Assembly (NCBI RefSeq): GCF_029784135.1
Contig: NC_073746.1
Location: forward strand, 6,741,136-6,805,135
From: Toxorhynchites rutilus septentrionalis
Lineage: Eukaryota; Arthropoda; Insecta; Diptera; Culicidae
DNA length: 64,000 nucleotides
Direction: 5' to 3'
How positions within the stretch are numbered: the stretch's first letter is position 1; each line of letters opens with the position of its first letter. The position numbers and the translations under genes are program-made. Under the pieces are notes generated by a model. It searched no databases, was not told where the DNA came from, and worked only from the letters and a program-made list of their open reading frames with translations. Shown in pieces: positions 1-10,420 of this stretch.

Positions 1-228
1 CCTGTTTTGAAAGCAATTTTAAGACTATTGAAACAAGCTTTTGGATGAAAAAGTAACAAGTATATGACGCGTAGACATTTTATCTTTCAAATGAAGTGTT
101 TATCATACCATTTCGTTCAGTTGTTTAAGAGCTATTAACGCTCAAAATCTCGGTCTCCGGCGTAACGCTTTCGTTCTCGAAAGTTTGGTTTTACACCCCG
201 GTATAGAAATGAAAGACGTAGTCCTACG
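1..228 (-). repeat. End of a TIR-type dispersed repeat (TGACGTAGGACTACGTC family)
   Basis: Read on the minus strand from 228 downwards, this segment aligns along its length with 25436-25676: the same tip TGACGTAGGACTACGTC, the same following block ending in ACCGGGGTGTAAA, and a shared tail with GAAAGATAAAATGTC and ATTGCTTTGAAAGC-like words. The element runs off the window start, so its other end is not visible. The tip is itself a palindrome (GACGTAG..CTACGTC). Confidence 0.7.
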
Positions 229-572
229 TCAAAAAATAACAATTCAATACTGAAGTTAGATGTATGAACAAAATGTTCCGATGAACAATTGCATACATAA
301 ATATATATAGAAGGTGCATTTGCGTATGAAGTAAAATTCTGATTATACGCGAGCGTAACATGAGCAAATTCATAACACATGCGAAATGGGGCTCTTTTGA
401 TATTAACTAGTTCTTCCGCATAGTAACTCGATGCTGATAATTCATTAATATTTTCCTTCGTTGGTCGTATTGTTTCCACATATTCACGTTGGAGAGCCTT
501 AACCCTTCTCTTCGTTGGCCGAGACATTTTGATTGAATGTAATGCTTTTCTGTTTATTGTTTTTGAAAGCAT
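135..572 (-). other. Open frame of 145 residues, unrecognised
   Basis: A 145-codon open frame reads leftwards and its last ~30 codons lie inside the repeat end at 1-228. An internal Met in good context begins a basic stretch (SRPTKRRVKALQ). No family, membrane segment or signal peptide is evident. Its tail is repeat-encoded, so it is more likely a chance or transposon-derived frame than a host gene. Confidence 0.15.
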
Positions 573-1446
573 AGGCAGTCGTGGCAGTGTTCCGAGCTCT
601 GCAATACGATTTTCTTACCCAATGTTAAAGTCGCTAAAACTTACATTATAGATCCATTAAACGTAAAAACAATGATTGTATTGATATCAACACAATTTTA
701 TTCTATTGATTTTTATGACATGAAACGCTATGACTCACGAATGATATTTTATTGAGTGGTTTTGATAGCTGTTCCGATTATGTTGTCTGGCATCAGTGTC
801 GAAAAAATAACGATGCTTTCACCAATACAAACAAAACCATTGCCGAAGATTGAAAAAAGAAAATTTAACTTTCAGAGCACTTGCTCGAGTTTTCCGACAT
901 TTTTCTCTATACAGTGCGACAGCAGATGAAAATTTAATATCTTGTGAGTAATCGATTAGAGTTTGGTTGATATTACCTGATGGGAAGTGTGCGAAAACGA
1001 TAATTTTCTTCACACTGTTTCGCAAAATTATTGATTTTTGGGCGAGGAGTGAGGAAGGGAGATGAAAGAAATGAGCGCCATTGTGGCAGCCATTTGTGGC
1101 TAGCTTCCACCTTCACCTTAATATGGGTATCAAATGAAAGTGCTATCAGAACGTAGTAGATCATGAAAAATCTAAATCCAAGATAGCCGCAGTCCCCAAA
1201 AAATCAATTACTTTTTTAAATGGTGTCATTCAGCTTGACCTGTTTGTATGTATATTTGAATGTCTGTGGGATAGGTATCATGTATTTTTGCAAATTTAGT
1301 ATTAAATGAAATGATACGACTAATAGAATAAATCATAAACATATTCTGAGGTAAGCTAGGTAAGAAATAAAAAAATTCAAAAAAGTTGAATGATTTTATT
1401 AGAGAAATATGCTAATGATACAAATAATGTACTAAAAACTAGAAAA
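573..1446. other. No gene seen
   Basis: AT-rich sequence with only short shadow frames. At 1400-1446 there is a diverged partial copy of the outer left arm of the fold-back element that follows (shared AATGTACTA.AA.CTAGAAAATAA). Confidence 0.5.
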
Positions 1447-1840
1447 TAAAATGAGTTAAAAAACTTTTTAAGTTAAATGGTTTCTTTGTGATTAAACATA
1501 ATAATAATACAGATAATGTACTAGAAGCTAGAAAATAATTGGGAAAGTATCAGTTAGCAGTTATCATACCCCTTCCTTCAATAATCAAGGGCATTGAAGA
1601 GACTAAAATAAAATCGTGGGGCACGTTGGATTGCCATTATCCACATTTAATGGTTTCATCATATGCCCCGCGATTTTATTTTAGTCTCATCAATGTCCTT
1701 GATTAATTAAGGAAGGGGTATGATAACTGTTAACTGATACTTTCCCAATTATTTTCTAGCTTCTAGTACATTATCTGTATTATTATTATGTTTAATCACA
1801 AAGAAACCGTTAAACTTAAAAGTTTTTTTTCACTTATTTT
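1447..1840. repeat. 394-bp fold-back (inverted repeat) element
   Basis: Arms of about 177 nt each, 1447-1623 and 1664-1840, are reverse complements with few mismatches (for example TAGCAG/TAACAG and TTCAATAATC/TTAATTAATC). They enclose a 40-nt loop at 1624-1663. No open frame of note. The architecture is that of a foldback transposon or MITE. I cannot define a target duplication with confidence. A transcript through it would fold into one long duplex. Confidence 0.85.
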
Positions 1841-4180
1841 TTGCAGTATATTCAACTTCTTTGAACAGCCTCGATTTTTGCAAGTGACTTCGCCAGTCTC
1901 TTATTTCAATATTTGATTTGTAGCGAAACAGTTATTTTCGAAAATCTGGATAGTTTTAGATTGACACAATGAATGAACTAGGATAAAAATTATAATTTCA
2001 AAACATGAAAATACAAATAATCTCAATCGAATTGATGCTAAGGTGTTAAGGATGCTTATGATTCAAAAAGTTTCAACATGAAGCAGGTGTCACCAAAAAA
2101 AATTACTGTGTCAAAATTTAACTTTTCTCAAATTTGACAAGCAGCTTCGAAATGCGGATTTGCTCGTATACCGATTTAATTGCCAGTCATTGTGTAGAAC
2201 ATCAGTACAAATATCCCGAAACAGTGTTTTAGTCTCGTTAAAACCGATGTTGTGATCTTCCACCAGATGAATAAAAAGTCTAAACGAGAGTCTTTCGGTG
2301 GTAGGGATGTCCTAAAAACAAACACTAAAATTTTCCAGACTTGAAACGAGTTCTATCATGAACTGGAGGCTCGATCATTCGGCGGCCTTTAAAATTGCTT
2401 TTGCATCTATGATCGGTGACCGAAAAACACATTCCCGTCAAACAGGTTGAACAAGCCTCTATTGAAATCGTGTTGTCTTTCTGTCTACCCGCTGCATCTA
2501 TTAATCGTGTTTAGCTCCCCATTAACTCCGATTTGGCATTCATTTTCAGCCGGAATGACGTTGGCCATTTCAAGAGGTGTTTCATTAATGTTTTGCCTAT
2601 CATTCTGTTTGGCTTTAAGAGCTATTTGGTGGGATTTTTTTTCTGTCTCCTCTCTGTTCACCTTTAAATGACTCCATCAATCATATGATTACGAGAAACT
2701 TATTTTGAGTAGAGTGCCGGACCTTGGATCGTGCAAATATCTGGACAGCCTTCGATCGAAAGTATTGTTTTGATCGTCGGCCCACTCCTTGAGCGGAATA
2801 GTATTGAATATTTTTTCTATCTCATTCACAATGTTCAAAGTAATGCGTAATTCACTATTGACTTCTGATAAATTGTTGAAATGTTGTTACAATGTGCCAC
2901 GATGCGCAAACACTACATTTATACAGAATGTATGTCACGAGTCCGTTCTGGAAAGTTGATGCAACAATTTGCCAAGCCAGGTAAGTACAATTACATAGAA
3001 AGGAAAAGTGAACGGCAAATTGACGCTCGATGGCGCGTTGCAACAATTTCGATGTTGCCATATGCGCCAAGCGAGTTTGTTTGCTTTCGAAAATATGCAA
3101 TAAAAGAAAGGAGAATGCAAAATATACATTGTCTTTGGGAGGGTCAAGTAAAAGGGAAGATAACAATATGGTTCAGCTGATTCGGCGGGAATATATGACG
3201 CTGTTGTTTGGTGTGGAAAATTTACGCGTGGCAGACAGACCACACTCACTAAGCCATGTCGCGTTGAGTGGTTGTTATTTTTGTTTTGATTTGACGCTAT
3301 TTTGATCTAACCCATGTCGACGGCAACAGCGGCATTAACCCACATAACCTACATTCATACGAGCTCGGTCGAATGAGGTCATACAATGGGTTCTGTCGAC
3401 TTCTTACGCATTGGAAAAATCCATTCGACTGTTAGAAGGTCGGCCGTTGTATCCGGTGTAAATAAAGAACCAGAACTGCATCGGAATTTAAAAAGTAAAG
3501 CGAAACGAAAAGAATTAAGGACGGTTATCGGCACAGCTGTTGCCGACCAAGCTGTTGAGTAGAATATTGCTTCACAAGCGGGTGTTGGTGCGATGAGTCG
3601 TCCGCCTGTTCCACGACATCCAAAGGATTCGCCTGTTCGGTCACAGTCCATCTGGTAGAATATATATATATTCAATTTGGATGTGCAAAAATAGCGTCCA
3701 AAGTACCTTCTCGAGCAGTTCGAAACACCGGACGGACGAATAAATATATATAAACGAGTGGCGACAGCATGTTTGACGCTTGGCTGTGGCCATTGCCGGT
3801 GATCATGAAGCCGATGAGACAGATCATATGATCGCTGCGTGCTTAGTCGGGCTTCAGTTCGTGTGGCGTAGGACACGCGCAAATAATCAGGGTCAGGTTC
3901 ACTTTTTTTGGTGGGTGACGTAATTTTGCGGGAAGGACAACACTTCTTGGAACTGGCAGACTAACATGGGTAGATAAAATGGTAGAAAACCTCTCAGAGA
4001 CAAAGTATATTCGAGTTCTGAAATGGCAAAGTGACAGTTTTTGCTGTTTTTTATAATGTGAATTCGGTTTACGATTATTAGCAATAAAAAGTTTGAGTAG
4101 TTAAGTTTTACCTCTGTCGTTGCGATAAAAGAGGCGAATGAACTGAAAACCTCTCTAATTCATCATCAGTCAGGTGCGTT
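1841..4180. other. No confidently assigned gene
   Basis: Several frames of 70-167 residues exist (for example 3379-3882 on the minus strand), but none shows a recognisable family. A plausible 5' splice site CAG/GTAAGT lies near 2979 on the plus strand. A TATA-like run TATATATAAACG near 3745 is followed by GC-richer sequence and could belong to a decayed LTR, but no partner repeat is present in the window to test that. The function is unknown. Confidence 0.4.
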
Positions 4181-4189
4181 ACTGTTACG

Positions 4190-5035
4190 TTTCAGACCGC
4201 CAAAAAAGTTTGAAGATGAAGAATTGGAGGCTTTGCTCGATAAGATCCGTCACAAACGCAACATGAACTTGCAGATACATTTGGAATAACTTAGCAAACC
4301 ATATCCGATCGTTTAAAAGCAATGGGTATGATCCAAAAGATAGGACATTAGGTGCCGTATGAATGGAAGCCACGAGACGTCCAACGCCGATTTTTCACGT
4401 GCGAACAACTGGTCCAACGGTATAAAAGAAAGGGTTTTTTGCATCGATTCGTTGCTGGCGATAAAAAGTGGGTCCATTACGGTCCAATCCTAAACGTCGG
4501 TCAACCCCGGCCATGCCACGGAATATCCACGACCAAAAGGTTATGCTCTCTATATGGTGGGACCAGCTGGGTGTGGTGTACCATGAGCTGCTAAAACCGA
4601 ATGAAACCATTACGGGGTACCGCTACCGACGACAATTGATGTGTTTGAGCCGTGCACTGAAGGAAAAACGACCACAATACGAGCAAAGACACGATAAAGT
4701 TATTTTGCAGCACGACAGTGATAGGCCGCATGTCGCGAAACCGGTCAAAACATACTTGGAAACGCTGAAATGGGAGGTCCTATCCCACCCGCCGTATTCT
4801 CCAGACATTGCTCCGTCCGATTACTACCTTTTTCGATCGATGCAACATGACCTGGTTGATCAGCACTGAAGTGCTGATCGATTCGTGGTTAGGCGACAAA
4901 CTGGCCGATTATTTCCGCAAAGAGATCCGTGAATTGCCAGAAAGATGGTAAAAAGTTGTGACTAGCGATGGGTAATACTTTGAATATTAAATTTGTAACC
5001 ATTTTTGCAGAATAAGGCATTAATTTTTGAAAAAA
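4190..5035 (+). pseudogene. Mariner-type transposase relic
   Basis: Plus-strand fragments in shifting frames read as a mariner transposase. These are KPPKKFEDEELEALLDKI (near 4200), FLHRFVAGDKKWVHY (first catalytic Asp region, near 4440), then, after a frameshift around 4470-4480, LQHDSDRPH and the HPPYSPDIAPSDYYLF block ending near 4840. The last two acidic residues are separated by 34 residues, as in D,D34D mariners. A further frame carries the C-terminal motif KEIRELPERW near 4920. At least two frameshifts and several stops make it non-functional. TIRs were not resolved. It belongs to a different lineage from the copy at 61549. Confidence 0.85.
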
Positions 5036-5211
5036 AAAACGAAGAAACTTACCGTCACTCCTATTAGTTTATTACTTTTACCAAAATTTCAGTTTTTTCA
5101 TTTAGCAAAGTTGGAATAATCTTCCTCAGGTTAAATAAGTACTGTTTTATTCAATAACTTTTTGTCATTTTGAACCTAATTTCATATAATGCATTTCTTA
5201 GGAACCCTTCG

Positions 5212-5290
5212 TCGCTTTTGGCGAAAACTTAGGTAGTCAAAGTTTTCATCATAGACAAGAGCAGATGGTGATTACTTCGTGCCAGGTCCG
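5212..5290 (-). pseudogene. Short mariner transposase fragment
   Basis: On the minus strand the DNA matches the region of the mariner at 61549-62836 around its SPDLAPSDYHLF block: GTCCGGACC-TGGCAC-GAAGT and the following TTTTGTC-ATG. It is about 80 bp, frameshifted and with a stop. A mariner-like tip TTAGGTTGGTGCATAAG begins immediately to its right (near 5290). Isolated remnant. Confidence 0.55.
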
Positions 5291-5574
5291 GACTATTAGG
5301 TTGGTGCATAAGAACCTTTCCACTCTTCTCTCATCTTTTCACGTGCTTAAAATTATCCTTACTCTGAGGAATTGTGTGTATCAGTGTATCATACACTATA
5401 AACAAAAGCAAAACATGCAAAGTTTATCCATTTAAATATGCTGTTTCTGTTATTCTGTTGAATGTAAACATTGCATGCAGTTGTTATTTTCTTGTTTGGT
5501 AGGTTTCGTGATCAAAGTTGATGTGGTTTGATGTCCAAAATGTCTAACCAATTTCTCTAAGTATCCGAAAACTA

Positions 5575-5683
5575 ATAATAGAACATCATTCCACTGGCAG
5601 AAGCTACCGTTGAATTGTTGATATCGACACCTAAAACAGTGCAAAATCGACTTCATAAACAAGGTTTCAGAGGTCCGGAATAA
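5575..5683 (+). pseudogene. Tc1-like transposase N-terminal (helix-turn-helix) relic
   Basis: Frames on the plus strand read LIIEHHSTGRSYR and, after a frameshift, ISTPKTVQNRLHKQGFRG. This resembles the paired helix-turn-helix start of Tc1/mariner transposases (conserved pattern TVxxRLxxxGxxG). It is too short and broken for a subfamily call. Confidence 0.45.
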
Positions 5684-5699
5684 AGTGGGTATACTGTTT

Positions 5700-6253
5700 T
5701 TGTGTTAATTTTTACAGATATTTCAATCATTTGACTTCAAAAATTGATCAACGTTACATTTATATTACATGATTATGATTTGAGTTTATCTTTACCGGTA
5801 GAAAAAGAAACACCATTTTGATAAAGTGTATTAAATTATTTTGGAGAATTATTTGAAGGAAATTTGAAATTGCGTATTTTGTAAATTGCAGGGACATTGT
5901 TCCGGTTATGTCGCTCAGCAAGTATACAGACCATTACATCATCTTCTCAAATAGTCTCACATCGAATTATGTTCTTCGATCGATGAGGTCTAGTAGATAC
6001 TTATCTTATTTTCTCATACTATTGACGCAGCAGATGAGTGTAATGATCGAAAGGTCTTAGAAGATAACCCTTCCTCAATTCCTGGCAATGAGGTGAACTA
6101 TATGATAAACGAATTCTATACGATGTATTTTACCAATTATTGCACAGAAGCTCTCACTTGGATTGGGACACTGAGAACCTGGACGATGGTTACATTCAAT
6201 TATTCCAAATGTAAGAGTGAGAGTTGATGTAATTTTTCCACACAATGAGTAGA
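5700..6253. other. No gene seen
   Basis: AT-rich sequence between the Tc1 relic and the first BEL/Pao element. Nothing recognisable. The BEL target duplication CTTAT begins at 6254. Confidence 0.4.
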
Positions 6254-6258
6254 CTTAT

Positions 6259-6685
6259 TGTTGCCGGACGAATTTCAGGAGAACGATGAGAGTGAAACCT
6301 CTTTTTAGCTACGTATATAGTAACACAGCTTTAAGCTAGAATTTATTAATTTTTAGATTAATGAACAATTCTTCATATATGAATAATTCTTACATTTGGT
6401 TTTCTTCTGTCTCTTTCCTCAATTCCTCCAGTTTCTACTTATTTTCTCGTTATCTGCTTCAACTCTTTGATTCAATAATGTTCATAAACTTTCTACTTTC
6501 TTCAAACTATGGCTTTCCTTTTAATTTCAATTTTCTATCACTTCAATTCACTCTATCAATCTATTGTTTGTTTTCATTCTCTTCATCTGACGTTTCTCCT
6601 GGTAAACATTACACTTTCATTTGTGAAGGGCGTAATCGGGACTCACTTGGTAACCGGTAGTAACGGCACAGTGGGTGCGGCAACA
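6259..6685 (-). repeat. 3' LTR of the first BEL/Pao element
   Basis: 427 bp, bounded by TGTTGCC and GGCAACA. It aligns with 12612-13049, lacking about 11 bp present there. The pol frame runs into its start and terminates at 6643 inside the LTR. Confidence 0.93.
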
Positions 6686-8892
6686 TCCCCCCGCCCGTGT
6701 AGTTCCGGTTCGCTCAAACAAGCCTCTCCTATCTCTCGGCTAGCTCGAACCTCTAGGAATGCCAGCTTCGTTGCTGGACGACTGATCGTTCCTTTGGATG
6801 TTTGCACCACTGCTCTCCGCACTTGTCCATCCTTTCCTGACACCACATCAAGAATTCGTCCTCGAAGCCATCCATTGCGCCTACCTTCGTCTACCACGAC
6901 CACCAAGTCTCCGGCTTTTAAAGGTCTTACTAGCTGGAACCACTTGGTGCGCCGGGTTAACATGGGTAAATATTCATGTACCCAGCGTCTCCAGAAGGTA
7001 TCCACAAGATACTGGGCAAGCTCCCAACTGTCCCGCAGCGTAGTGTAATCCACCAGCTCTCGGCAGGGTTGGTTGACTCCTTGCGTACCGTAGAGCATGA
7101 AGTGGTTCGGCGTAAGAGCCTCCTGCTCAGCATGATCCAATGCGATGTAGGTTAGTGGCCTAGAATTAACCACCGACTCAGCCTCCAGCGCAACTGTCTC
7201 CAAAACCTCATCACTGGGGTGATGTGGATGCTCTGAAATTGCCGTCATCGCCACCTTCACTGATCTGACCATGCGCTCCCATGATCCTCCCATGTGGGGC
7301 GTCAACGGCGGGTTGAACAACCATCTCGTATTCGTGTTAGTGAAGGTAGCAGCGCAGTGTTCATTGGTGATCTTGAGCTGTTCCTGCAGTATATTGCTTG
7401 CTCCAATAAAATTGGTCCCATTGTCTGAGCAGAACGTTGATGGTGATCCCCTTCGTGCCACGAACCTTCTGATAGCCATCACGCACGACTGGGTAGACAA
7501 ACCATGAACAACCTCGAGGTGCACTGCTCTGATGGACAGGCAAGTAAAAAGCGCTATCCAGCGCTTAACCAGGCTGCGACCTTGCTTGACAAATACAGGA
7601 CCGAAGTAGTCCACACCAGTATGCGTGAATGGACGAACGAAAGCAGTCAACCGAATCTCTGGAAGTGGTGCCATGATTGGTGGATGAGGTACCGCCTTAT
7701 GTACCCTACAATATTGGCACTGCTTGGCAATCTTCCTAACGACCACGCGAAGCTGGGGAATATAGAACCGCTGCCTTAACTCGTTCACTACCGTTTCATG
7801 GTTACTGTGTAGAAAACGTGCGTGGTAATCAGCTACAAGCAACTCCGTTGCTCGATGACTTTTCGGGAGCAGAACCGGAAATCTTACTTCGTTGGTTACT
7901 ATTGGCGCTGCTCCAATCCGACTATTCATGCGTAGAACTCCATCACCATCAAGCATCGGGCTCAACTTGTACAATGCACTGGTTCTGTCAACCGATTTTG
8001 ACTCCATATCCGGATTATCTTTATTGTAGCGAAGTATTGCGAGTTCATCCGTGTATTCTTCCTGTTGTACCTGCTGCCATATCAGCGTCTCGGCTTGCTG
8101 TAGTTCCTCTTGTGAGAGTGGGCCTATCGCATGTAGCCCCAGGAACCGCTTCATTGCCCTGACGACGAATCCAATCGACCGCAGAAATCTCTTCCATTTT
8201 GAGAATCTTAAGTACTGAAGAATTGGTGTCGACAAAACTCGATGGTGCAGGAAAGCAGCTCGCAAATCTTCTTCCGTCGAAAACTCTTCCGAATCATCCT
8301 TTTGCCACTTATCATCTGGATTCATCAGGAATGCTGGGCCTGTATACCACCAGTCGTTAGGATTGAAACTGGGTCCATCTCTCCACTTCGTCGCTTGTTC
8401 GGCGATGTTAATCTTCGACTGTACTTTCCGCCATTCGCTCACGGTAGTCGTACTGAGGATCTCTCCTACCCGGAAGTCGACGAACTGGTGGTATCGTCGA
8501 GTTTCGGACTTCAACCACGCGAGCACAGTTGTCGAGTCTGACCAAAGATATCTGGCGGCCACTGTTATCGTCAGAGACTTGCAGATGTTATCAAGAAGTC
8601 GAGAACCGATCAAAGCCGCCTGCAGCTCTAACCGCGGAATTGAAATTGGTTTTAATGGTGCCACCTTGGTCTTCGCGGCTATCAGCGAGCATCGAGGTGT
8701 TCCGTTGTACAGACTTCGAATATATACGACGCAGGCGTATGCGTTTTCGCTTGCGTCGACAAAAACGTGGATCTGCAGGTTCTTCGGGGTAACGATGCCA
8801 GAAAAGAAACATCTAGGGACACTGACTTCCCCTATCTTCATCAACGTGTTGATCCACCGGCGCCACTCTTCTACTAGATCCCCACTGATCGT
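6643..8892 (-). pseudogene. pol: BEL/Pao pol, RNase H and integrase part
   Basis: An open frame of ~749 codons downstream of a TAG at 8893-8895. It is in the same frame as the upstream RT segment, so one nonsense codon separates them. It starts with RNase H (VFVDASENAYACVVYIRS; WSDSTTVLAWL). Next comes a linker, then the integrase zinc-binding H-H-C-C block (YHARFLHSNHE and CQYCRVHKA). The DDE core follows, with HTGVDYFGP, FCSDNGTNF and PHMGGSWERMVRSVK supplying the three acidic residues, and last the C-terminal DUF5641-like end (GDLVVVVDEGRRNGWLRGRI). All integrase motifs look intact. The stop makes the polyprotein non-functional unless read through. The end of the frame is encoded within the 3' LTR. 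Confidence 0.92.
6686..6701 (-). promoter_or_regulatory. Polypurine tract of the first BEL/Pao element
   Basis: On the minus strand the bases immediately before the 3' LTR read GGGCGGGGGGA. This is the expected position and composition for the plus-strand DNA primer of an LTR retroelement. Confidence 0.6.
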
Positions 8893-10420
8893 CTAGTCCC
8901 AACCTGTACTAGTTCTCCATATTCGTTGCATGAGAATCTTCCCGTGAACTGAAAAGTGCGCCACGAGTCCTAATGGATCATATAGAGACATGATCGTCCG
9001 TAAAACTTGACGTTTTGTGGGTGCTTTCTGACTCTCTACGATGTTTCGAATCTCGTCCTTCACACTGAGCTCGAAACTAAAAACGTCTTCTGATGACCTC
9101 CAAACCATTCCAGGTATTCTCTCCACACTAATGGTCGGAGTAAGGGACTTCTGCTGAACTTTACTGGTTTCCCCTATTAGCGTAAGCACTTCGGTGAAAT
9201 TTGACGAGAAGTTCCGAATCTCCATTCCAGCCATGGAGTGCACGTACTTCACCTCGTTGATCAGGTTTACCGCCTCTTCTACGGAATCTACACTATCGAG
9301 ATAATCATCAACGTAGTGATTTTCGATTATTGCTCGGGCTGCGTCTGGGAATTTGTTCGCGTACTCCTTCGCATTTTTGTTTTTCAGGTACTGAGCTATG
9401 CATGGTGAGCACGCTGCGCCGAACGTGGCGACTCTCATTACGTAGATCTGTGGTGGCTGTCCTGGATGTTCGCGGAATACGAACCGTTGCGCTTGTCTGT
9501 CCCTTGGCCGAATCAGGAATTGGTGGAACATCTCCTTTATTTCGGCACTAAATGCGACACGCTTCTGCCGGAAACGCAGAAGTACGGTGGTTAAAGCGGC
9601 CATCATGTCGGGTCCTTTAAGGACCATATCGTTAAAGGATGTACCGTTCACTCGGGCTGCCGCATCCCAAATCAGGCGAATCTTGCCTGGTTTTTTCGGA
9701 TTTCTTACTACCCCAAGTGGTAGATACCAGACACGTCTAGGGTCGGTAGACTCCATTTCTGCTGGAGTTATCCGATAAGCATACCCCTTTTCAAGATACT
9801 CTGCAATCTGCAATCTTACTTTCTCGTCAAGCTCTGGGTCTTTAGCCAACTTTCTTTCGAGCGCTTCCATTCTGCGCACTGCCATTGGGTAGCTATTCGG
9901 AAAGCACGGTTCGTCATAGCGCCATAACAGTCCTGTTTCCAATCTGCTGTCCACCCTGCGAGTGGTGTTCTGGAGAATCTCCATGGCACGCTTGTCTTCT
10001 TCCGATTCAGGACTGTGTTGAATACTCGATTCATCCACCGCTAGAAACTGCCTAAATAAGCTGTTGATTTCAGCCTCTTCTGCACATTGCTCCACGTGAG
10101 CATTTACGTACTCCACAGGACTCTTAGCGGTAGTACATCATCCGTAAATGCACCATCCCAGCCGAGTTTTGACAGCGACTAACTCTCCAGTACCACTTTC
10201 TCGACTCTTGAGCGCACTGAGCAACTTAGCGTTGTCTACCCCGATAATCAGCTGAGGAGTGATATCTGTGTATCCCCGCATTGGTAATTTTTTGAGATGT
10301 GGATATCCCTCGCAAAGCTCGTCGTAAGCTACGGTTTGACTGGGCAGTTTGAGCTGCTCGACGGTCCTCGCTCTCAATGGAAAACTTGTTTTCTCGCTCA
10401 GTCCTGAAATCTACCTCTGC
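8893..10420 (-). pseudogene. pol: BEL/Pao pol, protease remnant and reverse transcriptase
   Basis: Minus-strand frame with a TGA at 10138-10140 and a TAG at 8893-8895. Upstream of the TGA is only the C-terminal part of the BEL aspartic protease domain (ARTVEQLKLPSQTV to TRLGWCIYG). The active-site part and the CCHC knuckles are missing. Downstream is a reverse transcriptase: GLLWRYDEPCFPNSYPMA, PGKIRLIWDAAARVNG, FSAEIKEMFHQFLIRP, then the catalytic YVDDYLDS near 9300, followed by thumb and connection sequence to the TAG. The catalytic Asp pair is present. The family is clear, but the gene is inactive. Confidence 0.92.

Noticed and set aside
3379..3882. 167-residue minus-strand frame
   Set aside because: No recognisable domain, and the composition is like translated non-coding DNA. 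A possible LTR-like promoter on the other strand could not be tested without a partner repeat.
6509..8896. Plus-strand open frames across the first BEL element
   Set aside because: They are shadows of the minus-strand integrase and RNase H coding sequence and the LTR, without their own motifs.
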